Source: CAIKMD01 sp035277525 | GTDB taxonomy: Bacteria > Pseudomonadota > Alphaproteobacteria > ATCC43930 > CGMCC-115725 | Length of the DNA: 64,000 bases | Reading direction: 5' to 3' | Assembly (NCBI GenBank): GCA_035277525.1 | Contig: DATEKH010000138.1 | Location: 1-64,000, forward strand | In this document: piece after piece, positions 16,871 through 25,203 of the stretch | How the letters are laid out: each line of letters opens with the position of its first letter | Numbering within the stretch: the stretch's first letter is position 1 | The notes under the pieces: generated by a model | The model's input: the letters and a program-made list of their open reading frames with translations, nothing else | Told to the model about the DNA's origin: nothing | Database searches by the model: none | Position numbers and translations under genes: made by a program

Positions 16871-17860
16871 TTACCCTTTCGCGCCTCGCCGGCGCAAGGT
16901 GATGACCGCCATCTCGCCCGGGCAATTGTAACGCAACGGCGCTCCGCTCACACCGAGTCCGGCGCTGGTATAGCCGACCATCCGGCCGAAGCGCCACTCG
17001 CCGCGCGCGCCGAACCGGCAGCGCCGCAGATGCGTGACGATCGGCCGGCCGCCCGGAAGGCAAAACTGACCGCCATGCGTGTGCCCGCAGAGATAAAGCG
17101 CATGCCCTTCCGCGGCTGCGAAATCGGCCATCTCGGCCGAATGCACCAGCGCGATGCGAAATCCCGGCGGCGCTTCGTCGAGCGCGGCGCGCGCCGCGGG
17201 CGTGAAAAACCGATGCACATCGTCGAGGCCGGTGAGAACGAGCTTCTCGCGCCCGCGCCTCACGGTCATCGAATCGTTGATCAGCACGGCAAAATCGAGG
17301 CGCTCGAGCGCCTCGGCCATGTCGGCCGGATCGTGGTTGCCGAGCACGGCGACGCGGCCGTCGCGCGGCTGGAAATCTTCGAGCATCGCCGCCAAGGGCG
17401 CGACCGAATGCGCGAGCGGCGCGCGATGATGGCCGTGAACATCGCCCGTCAGCACGAGCAGATCGACCTCGAGGTCCGCGAGCATCGCGCCGGCGACCGC
17501 GGCCAATTCCGGCAGGATATCGAAATGCGTGTCGCTCACATGAAGGATACGGTAGCCGTCGAAGGCGGGCGGAAGATCGGCGAAGGCGAAGACGCGCTCG
17601 ACGAGACGCGCCGCCAGCGCGTTGCGCCGGCCGGGCGCGGCAAGCCCGATGAGCTTTGCGAAGGCGGCGAAGCCCGCGATACTGGCGGCGAACATCCTGC
17701 TGCGCCATTGCGGCCGGCGGCCATCGGGCCCGCTATCGCAAGACCGGCGCTCCATCCTCCGGCGGCGGTCGGCCCAGACTTCGCGCTTGGTGCCGAGCGA
17801 GAGCGCGATTGACGCCCCGGCGTCGCGCAGCGGCGCTTCGATCGGAACGACGACATTCAT
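16871..17860 (-). CDS. Metallophosphoesterase (YaeI-like)
   Basis: 329 residues. The calcineurin-like metal motifs are all present in order: HVSDTHFD (~110), LTGDVHGH (~142), GNHDPAD (~172) and CGHTHGGQ (~256). Before the domain, a hydrophobic stretch (MFAASIAGFAAFAKLIGLAA) may anchor the protein to the membrane. YaeI/LpxH-like enzymes cleave phosphodiesters, some on lipids. Cotranscribed with the HpnL-like and DUF423 genes. Confidence 0.88.
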   Translation of the reverse strand: MNVVVPIEAPLRDAGASIALSLGTKREVWADRRRRMERRSCDSGPDGRRPQWRSRMFAASIAGFAAFAKLIGLAAPGRRNALAARLVERVFAFADLPPAFDGYRILHVSDTHFDILPELAAVAGAMLADLEVDLLVLTGDVHGHHRAPLAHSVAPLAAMLEDFQPRDGRVAVLGNHDPADMAEALERLDFAVLINDSMTVRRGREKLVLTGLDDVHRFFTPAARAALDEAPPGFRIALVHSAEMADFAAAEGHALYLCGHTHGGQFCLPGGRPIVTHLRRCRFGARGEWRFGRMVGYTSAGLGVSGAPLRYNCPGEMAVITLRRRGAKG

Positions 17861-18012
17861 AGGCGGCGGGCCCTGCTCAGGCGAAAGGATGGCGCATCAT
17901 CTTCCGGGAACGTCGTTAAGCGAAAATGAAGGCAGGATTGCGGCCGCTGGCGAGGCCCCGACCCTGCCGCTATAAAAAAGTCGCGCCCCAAGCGCCAAGG
18001 AGCGGATCCGCC

Positions 18013-18498
18013 ATGCCGAGCTTCGATATCGTCTCGCGGCTGGACCTCGCCGAGGTCGACAATGCCCTGGCCGGGCTCGGCCGCGAGATCGCCACGCGCT
18101 TCGACTTCAAGGGCAGCCAGTCGAAAGTGACGCGCCAGGAAGGGGTCTTGACGATCCTCGCCGATGACGAGTTGAAGCTGCGCCAGGTCCAGGAGTTGCT
18201 GCGCATGCATGTGACGCGGCGGAAAGTGGATCCGGGCGCACTCGATTTCAAGCCGCCGGAAAAGGCCGCGGGCCAAACCATGCGGCAAACCGTCACGCTG
18301 CGTCAGGGGATCGAGCAGGAGCTGGCCAAGCGGATCGTGCGCGAGATCAAGGATTCAAAGCTCAAAGTGCAAACCGCGATCCAGGGCGACGAGCTGCGCG
18401 TCACCGGCAAAAAGCGCGACGATCTCCAGGCGGCGATGGCGCTCATCCGCGGCCTGAAGCTCGAGCAGCCGCTGCAATATGTGAATTTCCGCGACTGA
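18013..18498 (+). CDS. yajQ: YajQ-family nucleotide-binding protein
   Basis: 161 residues, the standard YajQ length, starting MPSFDIVSRLDLAEVDNAL. The two ferredoxin-like repeats end with KLKVQTAIQGDELRVTGKKR and LEQPLQYVNFRD, the canonical C-terminus. YajQ proteins bind nucleotides and some bind cyclic di-GMP and act with transcription regulators. ATG 18013 matches family starts. Divergent from the metallophosphoesterase gene and followed by tRNA-Glu. Confidence 0.95.
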   Translation: MPSFDIVSRLDLAEVDNALAGLGREIATRFDFKGSQSKVTRQEGVLTILADDELKLRQVQELLRMHVTRRKVDPGALDFKPPEKAAGQTMRQTVTLRQGIEQELAKRIVREIKDSKLKVQTAIQGDELRVTGKKRDDLQAAMALIRGLKLEQPLQYVNFRD

Positions 18499-18579
18499 GC
18501 CGTTGCGCGCCGCAGGCGACGCGCCGAGCGCCTTGCTAAGGCGTGGCCAAGTCGATAGAACAGGCCCGAGAGCCCTAGC

Positions 18580-18655
18580 GTCCCCTTCGTCTAGAGGCCC
18601 AGGACACCGCCCTCTCACGGCGGCAACACCGGTTCGAATCCGGTAGGGGACGCCA
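18580..18655 (+). tRNA. tRNA-Glu (anticodon CTC)
   Basis: 76 nt including encoded CCA. The acceptor stem GTCCCCT pairs with AGGGGAC. The anticodon arm is CCGCC-CTCTCAC-GGCGG with anticodon CTC, and the T arm CCGG-TTCGAAT-CCGG is intact. Confidence 0.97.
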
Positions 18656-18706
18656 ATCACAAAACTACTCTATTCTATCCACGACGGCGGCGTGATCGAT
18701 AAGCCA

Positions 18707-18729
18707 CGGCGTGTGATATGCACACGCCG
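18707..18729. terminator. Hairpin downstream of tRNA-Glu
   Basis: A perfect 9-bp inverted repeat, CGGCGTGTG / CACACGCCG, with a 5-nt loop. It has no T-run after it, so a terminator role is only possible; it lies 51 bp after the tRNA. The rest of 18656-18849 shows no convincing gene. Confidence 0.35.
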
Positions 18730-18849
18730 GTTGCTGCTCGCCTGCCTTTGCGCTGATCTCTGCCTGCAAGTTTGGTGCGCAAGCAAGCCCTGCGCAGGCA
18801 GCCGGCCAAGGGCCAGAAACTCCTACGCAGCGCTCGCAACACAATCGGC

Positions 18850-19119
18850 CTACTTGGTGTTGTTCATATGCGCCCAGCCCGGCGCCGGGAAGCCGTCCGG
18901 CGTGGTGTAGGCGTCCATGAAATCATAAGGGCTGGCATAGCTCCGTGCCAGGCTGGCGCGGTAGAAATCGGCGCCCACGCTCTGCGTCCGGGTCGGCATC
19001 TGCGCCGATTGATCCTGCGTCGGCGGCGATGTGGGCGCCGATTGATCGGCATAGGCTACCGCACCGAGCCCGGTCGAGAGACCGAGCGCGAGGGTGACGA
19101 TGAGAATCGAGTGCTTCAT
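18850..19119 (-). CDS. Small secreted protein, unknown function
   Basis: 89 residues. A clear Sec signal peptide (KHSILIVTLALGLSTGLGA, cleavage likely after AYA) is followed by a Ser/Thr/Pro/Gln-rich stretch and a C-terminal part, DFYRASLARSYASPYDFMDA. AAGGA lies at ribosome-site distance before the ATG at 19119. I do not recognise a family. The gene stands alone between tRNA-Glu and the peptidase gene; 19120-19330 holds an AT-richer stretch but no gene I can support. Confidence 0.6.
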   Translation of the reverse strand: MKHSILIVTLALGLSTGLGAVAYADQSAPTSPPTQDQSAQMPTRTQSVGADFYRASLARSYASPYDFMDAYTTPDGFPAPGWAHMNNTK

Positions 19120-19330
19120 GGGTTGATCCTTCGGATGCGGGGACGGTCGAGGCCACCCGCGCAACACGCGCTGGTTTTGACCTAACACCTAGCGTTAGGC
19201 AGCGATCAAAGAGTACGTCCCCATCACGAAGTAGAGATCGACCAATATTTATTGGGTAGCTGCCAACAATTGATAGATATTGAAAATTTTTCCTTGGGAG
19301 AATTGTCGATTCACTTACCCGATCACCCGG

Positions 19331-19966
19331 TCACCCTAGGATCGGCACGATCTCCGCCAGCAGCCAGCCCGGCAATTGGCGGACGAGCAGCGGGTTCGCT
19401 CCGCTCGAGCACAATACGCCGACTGCCGCTCCATCGAGATCGACGATCGGCGAGCCTGACATTCCGCCAGCGAAGGCTTGCGCTTTCTCTTCGATCCAGA
19501 GCGACCGGCCGGTGGCGCGCAAGCGGCAGTCGAACCATTGGCCGTCGAGGGCCAAGAGGCGGCCAGGACCTTTCCATTCGGCCGGATCGAGCATCGCTTC
19601 GCCCGAATCCGCACCCGGCTGCGTCGTCGGCTTGCGCTCCATGGGCAAGTCTGCGACGCGCAGCGGCGTGCGCTGCGCGACGAGCGCGCCGTAATTGCCG
19701 GCTTCTGCGGGGAAGGCCTGCGCGTTCGGCGCGGCGAACACCGCGAGATCGGCGACCGGATCGACGCAGACGCATTCCGCCCACACATCGCATGTCCCGC
19801 CGAGCGGCCCAAGCAGGTTCTGAAAGGTGCGCTCCACGAGATAGGCGCCCGGATCCGCTGCCGGCAACCTCGGCAGGCAGTGGCTCGCGGTGATGACGAA
19901 GCGAGAGCGCAACCCGACGATGAAGCCGCGCCCGCCGCTGCTGTTCTGCACTACCGCGTCCGTCAC
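19331..19966 (-). CDS. Trypsin-like serine peptidase (cytoplasmic)
   Basis: 211 residues from GTG 19966, which has GGGAGA upstream; the frame extends to a TTG at 20002. The S1/trypsin-like triad is visible: His in VITASHC, Asp in DPVADLAVF, Ser in GGMSGSPIVD. The N-terminus TDAVVQNSSGGRGFIVGL begins the first beta barrel directly, so no signal peptide is seen. It may act in the cytoplasm or be exported by another route. Substrate unknown. Confidence 0.75.
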   Translation of the reverse strand: MTDAVVQNSSGGRGFIVGLRSRFVITASHCLPRLPAADPGAYLVERTFQNLLGPLGGTCDVWAECVCVDPVADLAVFAAPNAQAFPAEAGNYGALVAQRTPLRVADLPMERKPTTQPGADSGEAMLDPAEWKGPGRLLALDGQWFDCRLRATGRSLWIEEKAQAFAGGMSGSPIVDLDGAAVGVLCSSGANPLLVRQLPGWLLAEIVPILG

Positions 19967-20114
19967 CTTCGTTTCTCCCCACGCAAATTGGAGGTGCTGC
20001 AAACGAGCCCATTAAGCCCGCTGGCGCGTCGGCGGCAAGGGATTGAAGGAACCGACCGGCGCTGCGCGGCGTTATACGAGGTTGGAGGTGCATCGTCACA
20101 TTCAAACGCACGCC

Positions 20115-20615
20115 ATGGACGATACTGCCGCCCCGGAACCGGCTCTCACCACGGACCGATCGAACCCGCCGCCGCGCGGCGTGCCGCTCGCCGAGGTCTG
20201 GCGTTGGATCGCGCCGGGCGTCATCGGCATCGCGCTCGTTTTCGTATTCTTCTTCGGCTTGTGGTCGGCGAGCCGCGCAACCGATGGCGGCACGGAGGGT
20301 GTCGGCTTTGCCGCGGCGGGCCTCGCATTGATCGCCCTTGGCTGGATGCTGAAAGCTCAGTTCGATGGCGGCCCGCCCGCGCTGCTGGTCTCGGACGGAG
20401 CCAGCCTCGTCGTTCTTGCCGGCGTGCTGACGGCGCTTGGTATCGGCGGTCTCGTGCTTGCGGCGCGCGGCCAAGGCGTGACCTTGCCGAGCGCGGGCTA
20501 CGGCATGTTTCTCGTGAGCATCGCCGCGATTTTCTACAATCTCCGGCACTATTTCGATTGCCGCGACCGCTCGCGCGCGGCGCGTGACGAGGACGAGACC
20601 GAGCCGCATGCCTGA
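20115..20615 (+). CDS. Four-helix membrane protein, unknown function
   Basis: 166 residues from ATG 20115 (an in-frame TTG at 20043 is possible). A short Pro-rich N-terminus leads into hydrophobic segments at about 30-52, 63-80, 92-113 and 122-140, then a charged Arg/Asp/Glu-rich tail. No family is recognised. It is divergent from the trypsin-like gene. Confidence 0.55.
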   Translation: MDDTAAPEPALTTDRSNPPPRGVPLAEVWRWIAPGVIGIALVFVFFFGLWSASRATDGGTEGVGFAAAGLALIALGWMLKAQFDGGPPALLVSDGASLVVLAGVLTALGIGGLVLAARGQGVTLPSAGYGMFLVSIAAIFYNLRHYFDCRDRSRAARDEDETEPHA

Positions 20616-20655
20616 ATTCGTGGAGGCGAATGCAACCCGGCGCTGGCGGCACGAT

Positions 20656-20664
20656 TTATCCACA
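20656..20664 (+). promoter_or_regulatory. Single DnaA-box-like sequence
   Basis: TTATCCACA matches the DnaA-box consensus exactly. It is alone in the 208-bp gap 20616-20823, so it is not an origin; a chance match or DnaA-linked control of the gene at 20824 is possible. Confidence 0.3.
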
Positions 20665-20823
20665 GGCTCGGCGACTTGGAATTTTCTCGGGGCGGTAATG
20701 GTTAATTTCTGCTAAGAAAGGTCCAGGCTATTGACGCGGCGCAGAAATCTCGATGCGCCGGGTGGTCATCCGATCAAGGCATGCCGGCGCTCAACCGGCG
20801 TCGAATTCGGGGAGTTGTAGCCC

Positions 20824-22008
20824 ATGGCTGACGCGACTTTCGACCACGCATCGACCCATCGCCGAGCAATTCAAATTGCCGCGCTCGCCGCTCTCGCCGG
20901 CGGCTTGGCGCTCGCCTCGCCCGCCTGCGCCGATCCTCTGGCCGCGGGCGGTGCCGCGGTTGCCGGCACGGCGGCAATGGCGCCGCCGCGAGGAAGTACG
21001 ACGATCGTGCCGGGCTCGGTCGACCGCGAGCAATCGCCCGATATCGTCTCGCAACCCGCAGCGCCCGCCGGCCCGCCGCTGCGCGAAGCGCGGCCCGAAG
21101 CTCATGCGCCCACCCCCGCACAGTTGACGCTAGGCGTACCGCTGCGCTGCGACGATCCGGCGGGATTTTTCCCGCATGTCGCCGCTTGCAAGCTGGCTTG
21201 GCGCGCGATCACGCCGATCGTGCCCGCGGTCATCGAGCCCGAGGCGCAGCCCCGCGCGCGGACTGCAACCGTGACTGCTCCAGCGCCGCAGCCGGTGAGC
21301 GCGCCGCCGCAAGCGCCGGTGCCCGCAAAACCCGCGCCGCAGAAGCTTGCCACGGCAGAGCCGGACGTCCATCTCACGCCGCCGAAGAGGGCAAGCGCCG
21401 CACCTGAAAAGGCGCCACCGCCGCCGCAACCCGAGCGCTCCATGACGGTCGCGTTGCCGGCCGCCGCTTCGCCGCCGGCGCCGCCGCCCACACCCGCGCC
21501 GCCGCGGCAAGACCTCGCGGCGGTGGTCGGCGATCTTCCGCAAAAGCCGGATCGCCCGGCCGGGAACGGATCGGATGTCGCCTGGTCTGCGCCGCGCGCG
21601 GGCAATGCTGGCGCGGTGCTGACCGCGCAGTCGCGGCAGGCTTCGAGCGAAGGCGGCGCCGTCGCAATGGTCGAGGCCGCGTGCAACATGCGCGACAAGC
21701 AATTCTCGCTGCGTGCCGCGCTGGTCGATACGACCGGCGCGGCGATCATGCCGCTGACCGAGCGCATGCAGATCGGTGACGCCGAGATGCGGCCCACCTA
21801 TTTCCACACCGAGCTTTCCTTCAACAAGCTCGTGCTCACGCGCGGCTATGGCGGCGCGACGCTGTCGGAGGAGTCCGCCAATACGCTGCTCGCGGCCAAG
21901 CAGGCGCTTTACGAGATCAAAACCCGTGAAGGCACGGTCGTGATCAAGATCGCGGCGACGGACGGCAATCTCCGCACGGTGCTGCAGGCCTGCCAAAGCC
22001 ACGACTGA
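20824..22008 (+). CDS. Exported Ala/Pro-rich protein, unknown function
   Basis: 394 residues. An N-terminal signal-like segment (IQIAALAALAGGLALASPAC) is followed by a long Pro/Ala-rich linker (~35-270) with two cysteines near residues 107 and 118 (VPLRCDDPAGFFPHVAACKL). The C-terminal ~115 residues look folded (AMVEAACNMRDKQFSLRAAL, LPLTERMQIGD-like segment, KIAATDGNLRTVLQACQ), with two cysteines. It may be a periplasmic protein spanning toward the cell wall. No family recognised. Confidence 0.65.
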   Translation: MADATFDHASTHRRAIQIAALAALAGGLALASPACADPLAAGGAAVAGTAAMAPPRGSTTIVPGSVDREQSPDIVSQPAAPAGPPLREARPEAHAPTPAQLTLGVPLRCDDPAGFFPHVAACKLAWRAITPIVPAVIEPEAQPRARTATVTAPAPQPVSAPPQAPVPAKPAPQKLATAEPDVHLTPPKRASAAPEKAPPPPQPERSMTVALPAAASPPAPPPTPAPPRQDLAAVVGDLPQKPDRPAGNGSDVAWSAPRAGNAGAVLTAQSRQASSEGGAVAMVEAACNMRDKQFSLRAALVDTTGAAIMPLTERMQIGDAEMRPTYFHTELSFNKLVLTRGYGGATLSEESANTLLAAKQALYEIKTREGTVVIKIAATDGNLRTVLQACQSHD

Positions 22009-22033
22009 TCGGCTTGGGCGCCGCCGCGACCGC

Positions 22034-22516
22034 TCAGCCGCGCCGCCAGATATCGCCGGGCCGCGCGGTGGCGAGCCACCGGGCGCAGCCGGGCGCGGCG
22101 GCATCGCTCTCCTCCGGCGCCCAGGCCGCCATCTCCTTGTCCGTCTCCGCGACATAAGGGCCGGGCTTCACCTCGAGTGCGACGCTGCCAGGCGCCGCAA
22201 AGACGAAGCTGTGCCAGGTTCCCCCGGGTATCTCGACGAGATTTCCGAGGCCGGCGTCGAGGCGATGGCGCTGCACGACCGCGCCGCTCTCATCGAACAG
22301 GAGCACATCGATGCGGCCGCGCAAGGCGGCGAAGAGCTCCCACCGCGGCACGGCGTGACGATGCGGCCTGATATAGCTTCCAGGCTCGCCCGCATTGAGG
22401 AAACGCTGAATCGGGTCCGCGAGCGAGGAATGCAGATTGAGATTGAGGCGGCGGCGCGGCGCGGCGGCGGCGCGCGCGACGAATGCATCGATCGCTGCTG
22501 CATCGAGAAACATCAT
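22034..22516 (-). CDS. WbuC-family cupin metalloprotein
   Basis: 160 residues starting MMFLDAAAID. A single cupin: PHRHAVPRWELFAALRGRID supplies histidines and a glutamate, and IPGGTWHSFVF supplies a further histidine. This matches WbuC-type cupins found in polysaccharide loci; their reaction is unknown. It is convergent with the Pro-rich gene at 20824 (26 bp apart). The frame continues upstream, but those residues look non-coding. Confidence 0.75.
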   Translation of the reverse strand: MMFLDAAAIDAFVARAAAAPRRRLNLNLHSSLADPIQRFLNAGEPGSYIRPHRHAVPRWELFAALRGRIDVLLFDESGAVVQRHRLDAGLGNLVEIPGGTWHSFVFAAPGSVALEVKPGPYVAETDKEMAAWAPEESDAAAPGCARWLATARPGDIWRRG

Positions 22517-22596
22517 CGCTCCGTCCGCCGCAAACGCTTTCAGCGAAGATAGGGCGGATCGGTGCGTTTCTTCAACGCTGGAGGCGAGGGCTCGAG

Positions 22597-22893
22597 CTAG
22601 ACGGCTTGGAGCAGGTCGTGCGTCATCTGGTTCGACGCGTTCACGACCTTGGCCGCAGCGGCATAGGCGGTCTTGGCGAGAATGAGATTGACGAACTCGC
22701 TGCCGATATCGACGCTCGCCTGCGCCGAAGCGATGATGGGCCCAACCGCGACGCCGGGATTCATCGGAATCAAAATCGCCTGCTGCGGCCGATAGCCGGG
22801 CGTCTCGGCGTTTGCGACATTGTTCGCGATCACGCCGAGATTGACCTGCTGCGCCTGCAGCGCCGAAGCCGCGATGCTCAAAGCATCCATCAT
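22597..22893 (-). CDS. Short flagellar rod/hook-family protein, orphan
   Basis: 98 residues. The N-terminus ALSIAASALQAQQVNLGVIA followed by NNVANAETPGYRPQQ is the flagellar basal-body rod signature; the C-terminus SEFVNLILAKTAYAAAAKVV is the matching C-terminal helix. FlgB/FlgC proteins are about 130-140 residues, so the middle is short here. No other flagellar gene is in the window. It could be a FlgC-like rod protein, a degenerate copy, or a repurposed rod-type filament protein. Confidence 0.72.
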   Translation of the reverse strand: MMDALSIAASALQAQQVNLGVIANNVANAETPGYRPQQAILIPMNPGVAVGPIIASAQASVDIGSEFVNLILAKTAYAAAAKVVNASNQMTHDLLQAV

Positions 22894-23167
22894 GCGATCG
22901 CCCCTCCCTTACCTCGGGCGATGCCGCCATGAGACATCGATCTCTTTGAAGAGAGCATGAAGAATCGCCGCAATTTGCCTTGCATTTGAGCGATCGGGCC
23001 GCCGCGCACGATGCGCGCATTTGTCGAGAAACCGCGCCGAGATCCCAACAAATCACCGGCGATAAAGATGGGGCCTGCCCGACGCCTCGCCTATCGTGAG
23101 CGCGCCGGCCGCGGATCGAATGCCGCGTTCAACGGACCAGCGTGCCGGCAAGGTGGCGGAGATCGTG

Positions 23168-23872
23168 ATGCAGATTATCGGCATAGCCTCGCAGAAAGGC
23201 GGCTCGGGAAAGACGACATTGGCGGGCCATCTCGCGGTCGAGGCGGAGAATGCGGGGGCCGGTCCGGTCGCGCTCATCGACACCGACCCGCAAGGCAGCC
23301 TCTCCGAATGGTGGAACGCGCGCCAGACGGAAACCCCGCGCTTCGCGCGCACCGATCCACGCCGTCTCAACGAAGGCATCGAGCGGCTGCGCGCGCTCGG
23401 CATCAAGCTCTTGATCATCGACACGCCGCCCGCAATCGAAGCGACGATCGGCGACGTGATCGGCCTCAGCGATCTCGTGCTTATCCCGGTGCGCCCGAGC
23501 CCGCATGACCTGCGCGCCGTGGGCGCGACGGTCGACATCATCGAAAAGCTCGGCAAACCGCTGGTCTTCATTATCAACGACGCGATGCCGCGCGCGCGGA
23601 TCACCACCGAAGCAGCGATTGCGCTCTCGCAGCACGGCACGCTCGCACCGGTCATCCTGCATCACCGCACCGGGTTCGCGGCGAGCATGATCGACGGCCG
23701 CACCGTCGGCGAAGTTCGCGGCGAGGATCGCAGCGCCGAGGAGATCGTGCTGCTCTGGCAATATGTCAGCGGCCGCTTGAGAGGCGAGGGTAGGACCCCG
23801 TTCTCGACGGCGCTCGCAGCGCCGCCGCCGAAACCCGAGACGCCGCCGGCCCAGCGGCGGGTGGCGTCGTGA
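23168..23872 (+). CDS. ParA-family ATPase
   Basis: 234 residues. The deviant Walker A is SQKGGSGKTTLAGHLA near residue 10, Walker A' ALIDTDPQGSLSEWWN and Walker B LLIIDTPPA follow. These ATPases move plasmids, chromosomes or protein clusters over the nucleoid. ATG 23168 has GGAG upstream. The next two genes overlap by 4 bp each (GTGA, ATGA), forming a tight three-gene operon. No ParB homologue is present; the second gene looks like a ribbon-helix-helix protein. The C-terminus is Pro-rich. Confidence 0.88.
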   Translation: MQIIGIASQKGGSGKTTLAGHLAVEAENAGAGPVALIDTDPQGSLSEWWNARQTETPRFARTDPRRLNEGIERLRALGIKLLIIDTPPAIEATIGDVIGLSDLVLIPVRPSPHDLRAVGATVDIIEKLGKPLVFIINDAMPRARITTEAAIALSQHGTLAPVILHHRTGFAASMIDGRTVGEVRGEDRSAEEIVLLWQYVSGRLRGEGRTPFSTALAAPPPKPETPPAQRRVAS

Positions 23873-24276
23873 ATCGCGGCGACGCCGCTTCGCTGACCGC
23901 CGGGCTGCTCGTTGCCAAAGGCCATGCGAGCCCCAGTCGGCGCGCGCCGCGGCTCGGCGACCGCATCGCGCTCGGCGCGCTTTATGGCGCGGCACCCGCG
24001 CCTTCCACGCCGCCGCAAGAGTTTCGGCCGATGCCGAGCGCACCGCTCAAAACCCGTGAGCCGGCCAGGCTCTTCTTGCGCCTCGATGAAGGGCGGCAGC
24101 ATCGGCTGCGGCTGGCCGCCGCCCATCTCGGCAAGTCCACCGATTCCGTGCTGCAGGCCGCGCTCGATCATTATCTCACCCGCGTGATGCCGAGCCTTCT
24201 CGGCGAGCGTTGTCCTTGCATCGAGGGCACCGAAGGCGCGGGCGAGGCGTGCCGCGATGAAAGCGACACGCAATGA
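23869..24276 (+). CDS. Ribbon-helix-helix-like small protein
   Basis: 135 residues from GTG 23869, overlapping the ParA stop. Residues ~68-110 (RLFLRLDEGRQHRLRLAAAH, then LGKSTDSVLQAALDHYL) have the strand-helix-helix pattern of MetJ/Arc DNA-binding proteins. The N-terminus is basic and Pro-rich; the C-terminus has three cysteines (RCPCIEG...EAC). Next to ParA it may act as a ParG-like DNA or cargo adaptor. That is inference from context. Confidence 0.6.
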   Translation: MNRGDAASLTAGLLVAKGHASPSRRAPRLGDRIALGALYGAAPAPSTPPQEFRPMPSAPLKTREPARLFLRLDEGRQHRLRLAAAHLGKSTDSVLQAALDHYLTRVMPSLLGERCPCIEGTEGAGEACRDESDTQ

Positions 24277-25193
24277 CAGCCGATCCGCCGCGACCGCAAC
24301 GCGGCGCCGCGCAAACCGAGGCGGCGTCGCTTTCCATGGTGAAGATCCGTCGCGCGCGGCGCAGCTCCGGCACGAGCGGCGTGGCGGGCGATGCTCCACC
24401 TCCGCCCGCGGCCGAAGCGGCCAAGCCGGCGAAGGCGCCGGCGCCGATCGCGGCACTTCCCCCACCGGCGCCGGTTTCGCTTCTGCCCCCGCCGACGCCA
24501 GCCAACCGGGCACCGCAAGCCGCACCGCCGAAGCGCGAAGGCCCGCCGGCCCCACTGCCGGCAATATCGTCGCCGCCGATCAGCCCCGCGCCGAGACCCG
24601 CAGTCGCCGTTCCCCCGCCGCTGCCCTTGCCAAAGCCCCACGCGGTACCGCAAAGCGCGGCGCCGCACGCGCCGGTTTCAGCGCCGGTCATCGCCTTGGC
24701 GCCCAAAGCCGCCGCGCCGACGCCTGCGAAACAGATCGATCCAGTGCGGCCCACGCCTCAGCCGCCGGCTGCGGGGCACATGTTGCGGCCGCATGACAAC
24801 GCGGAGCTGGTGGCGTATTGGAACGAACTGCGCGGCGGCAAGGCCTTGCCGCCCTTCGCGCTGCTCGATCGCGAGCGCGTCTCCGCCTCGTGGCCGGACA
24901 GTCTGACCGTGAGCTACGCCGAAAGCAACGCGGCGATGCCGTACATCAAGCGGCTGAGCAAGCCCACGGGCGAGATCGAGTATTCGCCCATGGTGACGGA
25001 TTGGATCCTCTCTTGCGCGCGCGAGGTCGCCCGCCGCGGCCAGGCGATGGAAGACCTGCAGGAATTCCCGTCATCGGCCGGGCTCGCCGATTATCATCTG
25101 TTGCTTCTGCCCTTCGCGACGCCGCAAAGCCGAAGCACGCATGTGGTTTGCCATCTGAGCCGCCAGTCGCGCGAGCGCGCGGCGCGCGGCTGA
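24273..25193 (+). CDS. Pro-rich protein with C-terminal PAS_5-like domain
   Basis: 306 residues. The first ~175 are dominated by Pro and Ala (PPPPAAEAAKPAKAPAPIA-type runs) and likely disordered. From ~180 a folded domain begins, NAELVAYWNELRGGKALPPF, the typical start of PAS_5-type domains, and ends near VVCHLSRQSRE. The third gene of the ParA operon, its role may be as a cargo or scaffold positioned by ParA. The Pro-rich linker recalls pole-organising scaffolds, but no homology is claimed. Confidence 0.6.
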   Translation: MTADPPRPQRGAAQTEAASLSMVKIRRARRSSGTSGVAGDAPPPPAAEAAKPAKAPAPIAALPPPAPVSLLPPPTPANRAPQAAPPKREGPPAPLPAISSPPISPAPRPAVAVPPPLPLPKPHAVPQSAAPHAPVSAPVIALAPKAAAPTPAKQIDPVRPTPQPPAAGHMLRPHDNAELVAYWNELRGGKALPPFALLDRERVSASWPDSLTVSYAESNAAMPYIKRLSKPTGEIEYSPMVTDWILSCAREVARRGQAMEDLQEFPSSAGLADYHLLLLPFATPQSRSTHVVCHLSRQSRERAARG

Positions 25194-25203
25194 TCGCGAT
25201 CTT

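Noticed and set aside
18692..18910. Open frame after tRNA-Glu as a possible integrated-element gene
   Set aside because: No integrase, repeat of the tRNA 3' end or recognisable domain was found.
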